Assembly: GCA_029204225.1 (NCBI GenBank)
Contig: CM055107.1
Span: forward strand, 43,923,408 to 43,985,407
Length of the DNA stretch: 62,000 bases
Direction of reading: 5' to 3'
Source: Diphasiastrum complanatum
Taxonomy: Eukaryota; Streptophyta; Lycopodiopsida; Lycopodiales; Lycopodiaceae
This document shows, one piece after another, positions 45,600 through 57,813 of the stretch (the stretch's first letter is position 1; each line of letters begins with the position of its first letter). The translations under genes were made by a program, and so were the position numbers. The notes beneath the pieces were generated by a model. It had not been told where the DNA came from, ran no database searches, and worked only from the letters and a program-made list of their open reading frames with translations.

Positions 45600-48254
45600 A
45601 AATACTTACCTGTTGAAAGCTGTGCAAGTGATGAATCTGCATTTCCATGAGCCTTCCAGCATTGCTGCACAATAATACAATCTGGCTATTGCTAGCTGAT
45701 CTTGAGCCTTATTTGTGGCCATTGAAAGATTTGGATTAAACACAAGCGCCGACAAATAGTCATCCCATCTATAATTAACAGATGTGAGCATGGCCAAGTG
45801 TTTTGCAAATATCGTAGATTGCCTAATCGTTGGATCTAGAGAGGTCAGGTAATCTTGGGCATAATCTTGTAATGCTCATAAAAAATCAACTACTATTGTC
45901 CATGTGAATGTTTGATGGATGATTGGCCAACTTGGCGTATTGATTGTTATGCGATCCAACGAAACACCACATTCTAACCATTTATTTCATTTTGGCATTG
46001 GCACATAGTATGGATTTACCCTTAGTTGTCTAGGGCTTGCCACGTAACTCCTTATGGATTCTAGAGTTTTTCAAAAACAATCTTTCTCCAAGGGGATTGG
46101 TCTCCAAAAGCTGGTAGTTTATCCATTTTTTCTCCTTTTCTATCTCTGACATTTGGAAATGTATGACCCATCCACCTCGGAATGATTCGTGAGAATGTTG
46201 TCGAAGGAAGTTTTGAATCTCTTCCTCGATGTTGACTGGTCATTGAAATATGTTTCTGGCTGATTCACTATATGTCAATGGACCTACTTCTGATTGTAGA
46301 ATTTCTTGAGCATCAGCTGCTTGAGATGGATCAACATCCATCATTCCACTATCCGAAGCATCTTGCCCTTGATCTATATCTTGTGACGATGGTGAAAAAG
46401 CTTGCATGATCGGTATTTGGATCTGAGGAGTTGATTGAAGAGCAGTAGCAGCTATCTGGTTGTATCCCTTAATGATTTCTTTGGCCTTTGATAGTTCTGT
46501 TGTGGCCTTTTGCTTGAATGTATCAAACCTCTCTTGAAATTCTAATAAAGCTGTCTTGTAGGTATCCACTTTATGCAGAAGATAATTGATCTCATGTTGG
46601 GAGACAAAATGATCCACTTCAGGGGTGTGCAGTAGATTGTCCCACTCCGCAACTATGATGTCCAACTCTTTCAATATGCATTCTTTCTCCAAATTTGCCA
46701 TGTCCAATTGCCCTTGTAAAAGTGGTATCTATAATTTGTCTTTTTGAATAGCTTTATTGACTTGCTCTTGAGCTTTTCGAGGCCTTCCTACAGCTTGCCG
46801 ACATAAGTTTGAAGTGCATTTTCATGCTACTGGGCTTGCTTGAGATCTACCGCTGATTTTGTTTGGTGTTGCTTGGCAATTTGGAGCTCCTAGTTGAGTT
46901 GTATCATGTTTTGGTTGCTTAATGTATTTTTCGAGCCCAATTCTGATAGTATTTTATCCAACACTACTTTCCCCTCTATCATATTCTAGATCATCTTTTC
47001 TAAGTGCGAATGAATTCCTAGGATGTCACTAGAATTAAGAGTGACAATAGGTTGATGCAACAACAGATCCAGTAGGCTGGGTGGATTTGGCCTAAAAATT
47101 TGCTTGCAAATCTTCTCCTTTGAAAACATCTTCACCCTCAAATCCATCTGGCACTATAGCTTCAAAAATAATTGGTGATCGTGCTGTAGACTAGATTGGT
47201 ATGGTGTCTGGTCATGGCGTAGCTATAGTTTGAGCTATTACTGAATCTTGAGGAGTGGTACCATCAAATCCTTGTGAACTATCCAAGAATTGATCGAATC
47301 TCATTCCATGAGAATTTGGGTTGAATGGCAGAGGGCTCTAGGGCACAACAAATGTCTTATTTGTGTCAAGGGAATTGGAATAATCGAACATTTCCATGAA
47401 TCTCTATTGGGAGGGAGCTAAGGTGGCTTGCGCTTCTATGGCTGGAACTATAGAGCCAATTGTCACAGAAGTCACTACTGAGGAATCATAGGCAAGGGTG
47501 GTGGCAGAGGATGGGAAAATAGGAAGCTCAATGTGGGTGGCAATAGAAAGTAGTTGCTGAGTTTGTCAATGGGCTGTGGGAGGCGAGTTGTGTGAAACGA
47601 CCTCACTACATATCCATTGTCGACTCTGTTATTTGTAGGCTAGTGAGAGAATGTAGTCTGTGCTAGCTCATAAATTACTAATACAAAATCAACTTTGAAT
47701 CCGTACACTTGCCCTTCTAAGTAGGACGCGACCAAGGATGAGAGAAGAGACTTAACAATGAACTGCTTTTTGGTATTGGATTTTATAACTCTCTTCAATT
47801 CTCCAATAACCGTTTTGTATCAGTCATAAGGCTGGACAGTTCCCTTATCAAAATCATAATAATATTCAACCAAATGGTGGAGGATGTGTGAAGTAATCCT
47901 CTCCTTTCGCGGGTTGCCAACCATCATGAAATTGTTCACGAGCTGTGAGGCTGCCTAAAGCAAAGGATCACAAATGGCCTCTAGGAGATAGCCAACGTTA
48001 GTATGGTATTGGGCCACACGAGTATCTATGAAAGGCATGATCATGACATTGGCTTGTTTGTGTGAAGGATTTGGCCTGGTGCCGAAAACAATTCCTATAT
48101 ATATGGTAGCAAGAGCGGCCTCTGATACCCGCACCTTGTGCACTACTCCTTGAAAGGTTATATAACTTGGCTTTAGCCTCATCCCACATGGCAAATCCAT
48201 ACTAATGAACTCCATTCTGATTATATTTGAAAATGAAATGGCATGAATGCCCAA
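45600..48254 (-). pseudogene. Decayed minus-strand coding region of unknown family, coiled-coil middle
   Basis: Several minus-strand open frames line up in one direction and look like pieces of one long gene: 47,955-48,254 (ends VGYLLEAICDPLL then a TAG), an open stretch below it (NNFMMVGNPRKERITSHIL), a longer frame at 46,240-46,707 (155 residues), and 45,606-45,797. The 155-residue piece is rich in Glu/Lys/Leu with heptad-like spacing (CILKELDIIVAEWDNLL), suggesting a coiled coil, followed by a Gln/Ser/Asp-rich tail. Multiple stops separate the pieces. I do not recognise the family; a transposon-encoded protein is plausible from context but unproven. Confidence 0.4.
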
Positions 48255-48261
48255 CGCTTGA

Positions 48262-48645
48262 GCAAAGGGTTAGACAAATCAAAGGTCAAGTGCTACTATT
48301 GTAGCAAAATGCTTCTTGATTTTCAAGGAGGTCTTGAACTTGTGACCAAAGAAATTTTGGATGCCAAGCTAACCAATTGAGCCAACCCTTGGATTTACTA
48401 TTGTAGCAAAATGGGGCACTATGCCTCGGAATGCTTCAAGAGGAAGCAAGCACAAAGCCAAGCCAGCATTGGACAAGAGGAAAAAGAGAGTTATCATGAG
48501 GACTCGCTCATGACGTCAACCTTTTCATCATCAAGTGTCAAAGGTAAAGATCCTGGGTGGATAGATAGTGGGGCTAGCTCCCACATGTTGAGTAAAAGGG
48601 AGTATTTTTCTCAACTCACGCCTTATGCAGGACCTATATACAGGC
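48262..48645 (+). pseudogene. Copia gag zinc knuckle and protease fragment with a small internal duplication
   Basis: KSKVKCYYCSKM begins a CCHC knuckle at about 48,270. Then about 85 foreign bases intervene and the 18-base segment TACTATTGTAGCAAAATG is repeated, after which the knuckle completes (MGHYASECFKRK). The protease site PGWIDSGASSHML follows (about 48,550-48,590). In the second part the first knuckle cysteine is lost. Copia similarity ends near 48,645. Confidence 0.7.
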
Positions 48646-49345
48646 CTAGGATATCTGATGCACTTTTCTTTTGAGTGTTTGATCAAATCTATCCACGTTT
48701 TGTGGAGTTAAATGCCAAGATTAGCTAGTTTTGGTAAGTAGTCTTGATTCTAGCTCATAGTTTGGATCTAGATCAATCAAATGTGCATTTCTTTATCACT
48801 TTTAGGATTTATTGGGATCATTCATTTTTCTGTAAAATTTTGTCAAAATAGATCAAAATTTGAGAGTGGTATTCGTCACATTTGGCGAGGTGGTCTTTAC
48901 ATTGAATTTGTCACAAATGTCTCCGTAGTCATCAAGAATGTTGCAAAGGTAGCGGGAGTTGCGGTTGACAAGTCCATCATTGTGAGTCAACATCTAAAAG
49001 AATATTGAAGGTCGACCATAAAAGCGTAACTCACCTCGACTACACTAATGTATCTTACCTTGCCTCTAGAGTGACGACTCTTGTTTTTTTTTTTTTTTTT
49101 TTTCCTTAGTTCAAAATCAATTGGTTTGGAAAGGAAAAGAGATCTTTTTCTAGTACCCTAGTCAGCAAATTTTGAATCTCTCTTGTAAAAAAGTTTGATA
49201 ATGAAACAATGTAGTCTCCCAAAAACAATGTAGTGCATCCATTATTGAAGAAGAGCCAAAAAAACTCTAGATAAGATCTCTAAAGCTTGGACAAAAACTA
49301 CTATTTAAAGGCCCATAATTGCTCCTTCCAAAGAATTATTTGGAT
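48646..49345. other. Intergenic; contains a 20-base T run
   Basis: No gene recognised. A run of 20 T at 49,084-49,103 might mark the tail of a minus-strand retroposed sequence, but no retrogene body was identified beside it. Confidence 0.35.
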
Positions 49346-49570
49346 TTATTTTTTGAATCTAGTGTCATTTTTCCAAAAGCATCTACTATGTTCAAGTGGT
49401 TGCTGATCCATTAGAGATTTTTCCTGAGATGCTTTTGAAACTTTCCATAACTCTTTAGCTAGTAAGATGACTCTCATTTTAAATTTCCACATGTGGTAGT
49501 CAATTTCATCCAACTTGTTGATCATCGATACTATATTGTGGGAAGAATCCATTTGTGGATGATAATGACA
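49346..49570 (-). pseudogene. Copia gag N-terminal fragment
   Basis: The minus-strand frame contains NKLDEIDYHMWKFKMRVIL, AKELWKV and WKNDTRFKK. This is the pattern of the copia gag start (a W-K-F-K-M block, then L-W-x-V, then a W-x-x-x-D-A/T region). It is isolated and cannot be linked to the other copia elements here. Confidence 0.6.
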
Positions 49571-50069
49571 AGTAGAATGAAATGTTGTCACTGGCTTTTC
49601 TTAATGTACTACAATTCATGCAATAATCTACTTCAAGTGCTTGGGAGAAAAAAAATGTTGTTTTTTTGCAATATTAATTTTGAGTGCATTTGCTTCATGG
49701 CACTTGTTTTATTACTCTATTTGTGCTTGACTTCAATATCAATTGTATAGAATATGTATATCTTTTAAATTCATAATTTCTATAGTGAAGCATAAAATTT
49801 GCAAACCATACTCATCGTATCGACTCTGAGTTCTAAGTGGGTGGAGAAAGCTTATCAAGAGTTTATTTTGAGCAGAAAAAATTTCATAGGTGAAATTCTT
49901 CTTGCACCAATGTAATTTAGTTATTCCTACAAAAGTGTCTAAGAGCTATTTTTACATTGATTTTTTTCATTTATTGTGACTCCTTCTATATGTTGTATTC
50001 AACTCAACATACCCATAACCCACAGGTCTCATATAAACTTTGAACTCCTATTTTCTTTTGATTTACAAA

Positions 50070-50776
50070 ATGGATGACGATTTTGATTCTGAGCACAGAA
50101 GTGATAGTCAATAGAATCAATCAGAGTGTGACTATGAAGATTAGTATGGGAGCACAAAGATAGTGTTTCAGATCAATATGAGCAACATGACTCATATGAA
50201 GATCATTTGGGATGTTATGAAATCCATTCTAATCAATATAAAGATCATGAGGTGTACTAGTCAAATCAATCCAACATAGGTGGTGGTTTTTATAGTAGTA
50301 ATAGTGATGATGAGCTAGATTCACAACAATCAAAACATCATTGCAACTCACAAGGTGAGCACACATTATAATACATGAACTCCATTTGGCAACTTGAACA
50401 ATCATCACCTTATGTGCAATGTATCAACAACTCTCTTGGAGATCAACAAAATAGTCTCTATGCCACTTCTTAGAGCCACTTTGGTTCTGCATTAGTATTG
50501 TTTGATGGATGATCAAGTCCTATTATGATTGAACAATGGTTGGAAAATTATCAGCTCTATTTTTCCATTTATCAATATAACAATGATTTGATTCAAGATC
50601 TCAAGTATCTAATGCCATTAATAAGGTTCACAATATATCATAGTTATCCTTGGCAGAACGAATCTAGTTGTCAAGCAGCATTTCTCCTTGCACTTATTGT
50701 CTTACGACCAATAAATGTAGACAACCGTGGACTCCTAGTATTGAAAAGATTTGGTGGCCCTTTTGATATCAATTGA
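50070..50776 (+). pseudogene. Possible decayed gypsy gag-like sequence
   Basis: An acidic, Gln/Tyr/His-rich stretch (MDDDFDSEHRSDSQ, then YEQHDSYEDHLGCYE in a shifted frame) leads to a frame containing VLFDG-stop-SSPIMIEQWLENYQLYFSIYQYN. That resembles the F-x-G...P...W-L...F start of gypsy gag domains. Stops interrupt it. The assignment is tentative. Confidence 0.3.
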
Positions 50777-51835
50777 GTCAACCAAAAGATCCATTTCCCA
50801 AGTTTTGGCAATTTTGGATTTTGAGATCCATTGTAGCACTTGAAGTTTGGAGTTTGTACCAGAAGAATGTTTTATTTTTTGGGTATCTTTGAATTTTAAC
50901 AACCTCAAATTATTGAGCTTATTTTGCAGTGCACTATAAATCCAAGTTGAAGGAGAATGTACTTGGACTCATAGAAGAATATACCAGTATTTGCAAGCTC
51001 TTTAGAAGTTCTTCCTCTGTATTGTGATTTTCCAATATACGAATGAATCACATCCAATATACCTGTAAGAGGTGTTGGCTCCCATTCACTTATGCTTGAT
51101 GGATATAAGTATGCAAGAATCCAATACTTGTATGATAAATGATTTGATCTCTATAAGTTTTCAAGTCATAAATCAAAGCATATAGATGCAAGCAAATTTT
51201 CAACTTACAGTTACATTTTTGACAATCATGAATATTGAAATCTTGTAGATTTAATTATGAATGCATATAAACATTCTAATCCAGGACTTCTGAGATTGAT
51301 TGCCCTCCCGGAGAAGTGCTAAACTCAAGGATTCTTGCTTTCCAATAAGATTTGAATGTCATCTCTCTCTTCTTCTTTGGTCGAAACATGTCTTTTGAGG
51401 ATGGATGCAACAAAACCCATGAGTTTTTTATGTAATTTGTTGTGTTTCAAATGCCAACTTCATCCTTCTCATTGTGAAGAATCACCGATTCAATTTTGGA
51501 TCTTGGTCTCCTAGCCATAGTCATTGTTGCCCTAAGTGAAGCGCCAAATTCTCAAATTTGTGACATTGATTCTAGATTCAATGTTCCATCAGTCTTATCA
51601 AATGTAACCAAGGGATAGGATCACGGTAACAACATATGGTAACTATGCTTACTGTTGAATTGTACCAATGTAGTAATAAGTTTCCCAATATATTAACTAT
51701 CATGGTTAAATATTTTAGCTTGAGACTCTATTAGCACATTTAGGGCGGACACTGTCTACCAATAGAATGCTTCCATGTTGCGACAATTTGAAAATTTATA
51801 AAAGTTTATTTCTATTACTTAATTGAAATATGCTA
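50777..51835. other. Intergenic, no gene recognised
   Basis: No coding motif, LTR boundary or repeat was identified. Confidence 0.35.
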
Positions 51836-51948
51836 TGTTACGTAGATTCCAAATATATGCGATTGGGCCATATGTCGGACGAAATGAAGAAAAAAAATAA
51901 AAAGCATCTTTACAAAGGGTCGTTCTAGAGTTTAGAACTCCTCTAATG
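51836..51948. mobile_element. One end of a second MITE-like copy
   Basis: Read in reverse complement, it matches the left ~110 bases of the element at 563-941: terminal CATTAGAGGAGTTCTAAA, the ACCCTTTGTAAAG block, and farther in the TCTACGTAAC counterpart. The opposite terminal inverted repeat was not found upstream, so this copy is either truncated or strongly diverged. Confidence 0.5.
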
Positions 51949-53039
51949 CATTACAACTTTCTCCCATTACATGATTAGACAAGATTTGTGTGAATTTTGA
52001 CTACAAATTCTCTCTCTAACAAGATTCCTTGTAAAGTATGCACGTCAAAAATTCCACGACAAGAATGTGAATATGCACGTAGCTTGACCCTTTTAAGGTG
52101 ATTTATGAGCATTTTTTGCATTCAAATTTGCAAGGCATAGTAGAGTTCATAAAATGTTTATGAAGTTGTTTCACAAAGAGATGAACCCTATAGAAAGTTA
52201 GAATGTGTTTGAGAAAGAAAAACAAGTTAGAAAGTGGGGCCCATGATTGAATTAAGGCATCAAAAAGACAAAAGGGGCGTGTTGGCTATGTTTACTATCT
52301 AAAAAAGATTTCCTCTAGATTTCTAGATTAATTAGGTATCTCTTTGTGCTATGGTCACTAGAAAATCCATTCAAACTACATAACCAACCAAGGAACTCCT
52401 CTTGCACAATGTTGCGGTTTAACAATTGAGGTTGTGTCCCTTTTTTTTTCATGTCATTTATGTTTTTCACTAGATTTAAACTACTCATACTGGCTTTAGT
52501 TTGACATCTAGCTTCAAATGCATACTTTAATTTTAGTATTAAGAGCTCCAAATGGGCATCTTTTGTGCTATGTCAAATGGCAAAATGTTTTGCATTTTTC
52601 AATCTTATAAGTGAGTTAAATATCCCAAAACATACTCTCACTTTTAGATGGAAATCTAAGATTCTTGGTCAATATAGGTGTATGAGAGCATAAAATGTCA
52701 TTTGGAAGCTATAACTTTGACAAGCCTTTTTATTTCAAAGTACAACATGAGCCTTTGATACCCCTATGATAAATGAGTTATGTATTTCAGACTAGGATCA
52801 CAGCAAATCCAAATGGAAGCATAAATTGCAAATCCTAATAGGATTGTAAAGCTAGAGCACACAGCCAAATTACAAAGTTATTTCCAAGTCCAAAAAAAAG
52901 ATTCCACAAACAGAACAATGGATTGATGATATTGGGAGAGGCAAGAACAGCAAGAACATGAACTGACAGGAAACGTCTGAATATGCTTTTAGGAAGTAAT
53001 ATCAAAGTCTAGGTAGCTCTAGTTACAATTGTATCGGCT
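51949..53039. other. Intergenic, includes 3' UTR of the second C2 gene at its right end
   Basis: No gene recognised. From about 52,940 to 53,039 the sequence mirrors the 3' flank of the first C2 gene. Confidence 0.4.
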
Positions 53040-53561
53040 TTAACGATGCCGAACAGAAAGACTGGAGTTAAATCGATCAGGAAAGCGTCCCGTGGGAGGA
53101 ACGCAAACATTCAGAATTCCCCGTGGCTGCGAGTCACGAAAGATTAGGATCGGCGTGATTGGACATATTTTTGGGCTTTTATCAGCTTTCACAACATCTG
53201 CTATCAGAATGCGGGCTGTGCCCACCAGCTTGTCTCTACCCAGCAGCTTTTCTTTCCAGGTTCCGGAGCAATGTATTTCTACCGTCAGTTGGGCGGCTTC
53301 ATCTTGAAAAAGACGTTCATCAATGGAGAAACTCAGCTTAGAATTCCAGCTGGGATTACTACCTCCCTCGTTATCCATGCGAGTGCGCAATTTATACTTT
53401 GGATCTACGTAAGCTACAGCGAATGTGGTTGCCTTTCCAGTAGAGTCCACGTTTCTCAGGTCCTGTGCCGACATTATAAACAACTCTAACGTGCGGCGTC
53501 TCTGTGAAAAGCCGTCTGTTCTGACAGATCTGGCCATCTTCCTGGGCAAATGCACACACAT
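53040..53561 (-). CDS. Small C2-domain protein, SRC2-like, inverted paralogue
   Basis: The 173-residue protein has a basic N-terminus (MCVHLPRK) then one C2 domain, with RTLELFIMSAQDL, FAVAYVDPKYKL, SIDERLF, HCSGTWKEKLLGRDKLVGTARI and FRDSQPRG. By eye about three quarters of residues match the gene at 6.85 kb; one residue is missing before the STGK loop. The most conserved part is the C2 core, while the N-terminus and loop residues vary. That pattern, with both frames open, suggests selection on both genes. As in the paralogue, the calcium-coordinating first loop lacks the usual aspartates. Flanking 5' and 3' untranslated sequence is also partly conserved, so the duplication included the regulatory surroundings. 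Function (lipid or protein binding, perhaps in stress signalling) is inferred from family only. Confidence 0.8.
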   Translation of the reverse strand: MCVHLPRKMARSVRTDGFSQRRRTLELFIMSAQDLRNVDSTGKATTFAVAYVDPKYKLRTRMDNEGGSNPSWNSKLSFSIDERLFQDEAAQLTVEIHCSGTWKEKLLGRDKLVGTARILIADVVKADKSPKICPITPILIFRDSQPRGILNVCVPPTGRFPDRFNSSLSVRHR

Positions 53562-53885
53562 TTTTGGATGATCTAAATTACCCAGAAGTCTACTGCAAAG
53601 CGAGATATCCGGAACTAAAACTGAAGAACAGTCTATCGATACAAAGTACCTTGCTAGCGTACTCCAAATCAGAGTGACTGGTGAGCTGAAAGTTCAGGAC
53701 AAACAAGTTTTCCTTCAAGAGAACAAAACAAAAGCAATTTCTCCAATGAACCAGACTATGTTTTGAACAAGAACAGAGGTTTCAGTTTTAAAGATCTAAT
53801 TCTAACACTGCTGAGTGCCAGAAGCCCCACATTGCGCAGATCACACAAGAACTGGTGAAGATATAAATGATAGAGTCCTCATTGT
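53562..53885 (-). promoter_or_regulatory. 5' UTR / proximal promoter of the second C2 gene
   Basis: On the minus strand the bases before the ATG repeat blocks from the first gene in order: GAGGACTC, GTGATCTGCG, GTGTTAGAAT, TTCTTGAAGG, ACGCTAGCAAG, ATAGACTGTTCTTC and TTAGATCATC. A weak TATA-like TTTATATC lies at 53,861-53,868. Conserved spacing suggests shared promoter and leader; no splice sites were evident. Confidence 0.45.
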
Positions 53886-54501
53886 AGCAGCTTTGGGCTT
53901 GCAAATATGTCATGTGGCCTATAGTGATGTGCCACTTGGAGCTTAATATTTCCAGCTATTGTAAATGGAATAGTTGTACAGCACATACGTAAGTTGTACA
54001 GCACATAGGTTGCATCATATGAAATTTTACCCTTGCTACATACAGTTTTACAAATCATGGTAATAAACAGAAGAGTGAGAAAATATCTAATTAACATTGT
54101 AACATTAAAATTAACGCTACAAACAAGAGAATAACAAGGCATTTCTGTTGATATAGTTACAAGAAACAAAATAGACAATTTTTTTTTCATGAATTTCCAC
54201 ACAGAATCACATTAAAAGTAGGTGAATCGTAACAAAGCGAATAGAACTCAACAGGGCAGGAATTCATGTGTAATGGGCACAAGAGGAAGAGGAGGAATTC
54301 CAAGTGAAAATCCCAAACAAGGGCACATGATTTGAACCTAGGTGGTGAACCTACAAACTGATCTTCCATGCTAAGCATCATCAAATGGCTACTTATATTG
54401 GATTTTCTACCGTCAATTGAGATGAATAGAATCTATGAGGAAGAATTTATAGCCTTATTAGCAATTTATTGTTCACAATTATCTTTTAAGCTCTTTTGCT
54501 A
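53886..54501. other. Intergenic, nothing recognised
   Basis: It lies between the second C2 gene and the truncated B-2 LTR. Open frames here have no motif. Confidence 0.35.
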
Positions 54502-55150
54502 AGATCCACAAGGTGATTGTATGCTTGTTAAACAATCTATCAGAAACTAGTCATCAGAAAACAAGATCTAGTTTAGCAGCTTGATAGGAAACAAGTAGAG
54601 ACAATCAAAGCATTGATCAAATAGTCTAATCCAACTCCACACGTGTGGAAATAAGGCTGTAGTACGGCCTGTAGACAGTGTTTACAAAGTGCCAAAGCTG
54701 GGTTTCATTGGAAAAATAGAGTAATCACCATACAATGAGAGGAAACTCGAGTTTCTCCTTGAGGCTCCAAAAAGTTTCTATCTTCTCACTATGGAGAATG
54801 GAAATACATAGTAAAACACACTTCCTTGGCAAAGTTAGGTGCAAATCCAGCATGTAATAAGGAAATAGACTCCACTATCTTGCCCTAATGTGAAAACCCT
54901 AGCCTAGATCCAAGAGTCATGCTTGGTAGGTGCATGGTAGGTACAAATCTCATCATAAATCATGGTCTAGATCCTACAAAGTAGGAATCACTACCAAATA
55001 GACACAACCACTCCTCTTGACTCGTGGTAACCTACTTTAGGTGTGTATGTACAAGTGGCACTTTGGCCATTCAAGTAACCAACAAACAATATTGACAAAA
55101 TATACAATATTCTACATGGCTAGATTTGCCAATGTAGGCAATTTTTCACA
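54502..55150 (-). repeat. B-2 3' LTR (outer end truncated)
   Basis: It starts at GATCCACAAGG, which is about 50 bases into the 5' LTR sequence, and ends GCAATTTTTCACA. TATTC at 55,108-55,112 is the unoccupied version of the A insertion site. Confidence 0.88.
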
Positions 55151-56642
55151 CTCCTCCTCAAATCTAGCCTTGGAGATCACAATGCTTTTATCAATAACTC
55201 CAATTGAAGATCTAAGCTTGACAAATGAATCTTTAGGTAAAGGTTTAGTAAACAAATCAGCCAAGCAACTTGATGATGGCACGTGTTGGACTTGATCTCT
55301 TTAGCTTGCACTTTTTCCCTCACGAAATGATGAGCAATTTCGATGTGTTTGCTCCTTGCATGGAATGTAGGATTAGTTGCCAGTGATTGGGCTGATTGGT
55401 TGTCACAATAGATGATAGGGATCTCCTCCTCCATGACATGAAGCTCCACCAATACCCTTTTGAGCCACAAGACCTCCTTGCATGTTGATGTCAAGGCCTT
55501 GTATTCGGATTCTGTGGAAGATAGGGAGATGGTATCTTGCTTTTTGGAAAGCCATGATACTACTCCATCACATAGAAAGGTGGCAAAGGCACTTGTTGAT
55601 CTTCTATCCACTTTGTCACCTGCAAAATCCGAGTCACTATAGGCTCTTAAGCCAAGATTAGTTCCTTTATACAAAATACCAAAATTCTTAGTGAATGAAA
55701 TGTATCTAAGAACTCTTTTGGCCATCTTCCAATGTGAAACTAGAGGACTTTGCATGAATTGGCTTAACTTTCCAACACTATAACTAAGATCAGGTCTAGT
55801 TATAGTTAAATAGATCAAGGAGCCAATAAGCCTTCTATATAATGTGATGTCCTCAAAGGATGCTTCATCACAACCAATAGATGCTTTTACATGTTGCTCC
55901 ATTGGTGTCTCAATGCCTTTACAATTCTTCATTCCAAATCTATCTAGGATGGATGTCGCATATTTAGATTGACAAATGAAGCTAAAATCACATTCTCTAA
56001 TAACCTCTATTCCAAGAATGAAGCTCAATAGGCCGAGATCTACCATCTTAAACTCTTTTGCTAAAGCAATTTTTACATCTCTAATTCCATCTAGATCATT
56101 ACCACTCAAGATAATGTCATATACATACAAAACAAGAATAATGATCATGCCATCATGAAAAATTATATACAATGATGGATCATAGGCACTCATTACAAAA
56201 TTGATGGAAATGAGAAAAGAGTTTAGCCTAGAGTACCATGCTCTAGGTGCTTGCTTGAGCCCATAAAGGCTCTTCTTAAAAAAACACACCTTTCCTTCAT
56301 GCTTTGCCTTGATGAAGTCCTCGGGTTGCCTCATGTAGATCTCTTCCTCCAAATAACCATTGAGGAATGCATTTGTGAAGTCAAGTTGGAATAGCTCCCA
56401 ATTGAAGGTTGTAGCAAGACTAATGATCAACCTGATAGTAACAAGCTTAGCCACAGGAGCAAAAGTCTCATCATAGTCAATGCCTTTGGTTTGTAAAAAA
56501 CCTTTGGCAACAAGCCTAGCTTTATGCTTGCTTATTGATCCATCTTGATTATACTTCAATCTAAACACCCACTTGCAATCAAGAGGTTTCTTCCCTTGAG
56601 GAAGATCCACAAGATCCCAAGTATGATTCTCAATAAGAGCAT
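55151..56642 (-). pseudogene. B-2 reverse transcriptase and RNase H
   Basis: The frame at 55,177-56,610 carries FQLDFTNAFLNGYLEEEIYM, YGLKQAPRAWY, YVYD at 56,116-56,127 (catalytic YVDD with the first Asp replaced by Tyr) and RNase H SDSDFAGDKVDRRSTSAF and SSTESEYKAL. Relative to B-1 a base is missing near 55,290, shifting the frame before the normal end. Upstream, a TAA near 56,654 (B-1 has a glutamine codon) separates it from the integrase part. Confidence 0.9.
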
Positions 56643-56652
56643 CATACTCTAC

Positions 56653-57813
56653 TTACATAGCATCCATCCAACTTTTAGACTTACAAGCATCTTCATAGCA
56701 TGTTGGCTCATCTAACATTGAAGTAAGAAAGGTGTAAGATGTGAAAGATGATGAGCCTTCCCTTTGATCACCTTGACCATCATAGGTGAGCCTCAATGGC
56801 TCGGATCTTGCCCTTGTAGATCTTCTTGGAGTTCTTGGAGTTCTTGCATCTTGAGGTGGATCCTCAAGTTCTTCTTCACTTGGAAGCTCATCCTCCATCC
56901 TAACATGATCCTTGGCATCAAGATGATTAGTAGCATTATCATCCAAATCACAAGCATGTCCTTCATAAAAAATAACATCCCTACTCACTATCACCTTGCT
57001 AGTGATGGGATTGAAGACTCTATAACCTTTGCTATTCTCACCATATCCCACAAAGATGCCTTTGATGGATGTTGCATCATCCTTCCTTCTCTTATCCAAG
57101 GATTGGTGTACATAGCAAGTGGATCCAAAAACTTTGAGATCTTTGAGATTGGGCTTCTCTCCAAATAGAGCTTCAAATGGTGTGATTCCTCCAATGGCTT
57201 GGTTTGGCAATCTATTGCACAAATAGTTAGCACAAGCTATTGCTTCACCCCAAAATGGTTTGGATAGAGAAGCATCTAGCCTTAAGGCCTTACCACACTC
57301 ACAAAGAGATCTATTTCTTCTCTCACTCACTCCATTTTGTTGAGGGGTGTATGGACATGACAACTTCCTCTTTATGCCATTAGAAATACAAAAGTCAATC
57401 AACTTATTGGAGACATATTCACCTCCATTATCACTCCTTAATACCTTAATCTTGGTACTAAGTTGATTTTCTACCAAACTCTTGAACTTTACAAAAGAAT
57501 CAAACACCATTGATTTGCTAGACAAGAGGTACATCCAACAAAATCTAGAATATTCATCAATGAAGATTACATAGTACTTGGCACCACCATTAGACTCATG
57601 TGAAAAACTATGAACATCCGAATGGATGAGTTCAAGAGGAGAGTTTGATCTTGATGTAGATCTTGAGAAGGGTAGCTTGTGAGCCTTTGAGAGGCTGCAT
57701 GCTTCACATCTCTTCCCACACTTTGACAAATGCTTGGGGAGTCCAACTGCAAGCTCCTTTGTAGCCATAGATTCCATGGCTTGTAGTTGGGGTGGCCCAA
57801 CCTTTTGTGCCAC
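56653..57813 (-). pseudogene. B-2 integrase
   Basis: The 386-residue frame contains the C-terminal half of the integrase zinc motif (CGKRCEACSLSKAHKLPFSR), the core residues in LIHSDVHS, VLRSDNGGEY and PYTPQQNGVSERRNRS, and the linker up to the start of RT (MLDEPTCYEDACKSKSWMDAM). It overlaps the gag-protease frame because of a 1-nt loss near 57,790, at the histidine part of the zinc motif. It ends at a TAA near 56,654. Confidence 0.9.

Noticed and set aside
49084-49103. T20 run as the poly(A) tail of a reversed retrogene
   Set aside because: No retrogene body or target duplication was identified beside it.
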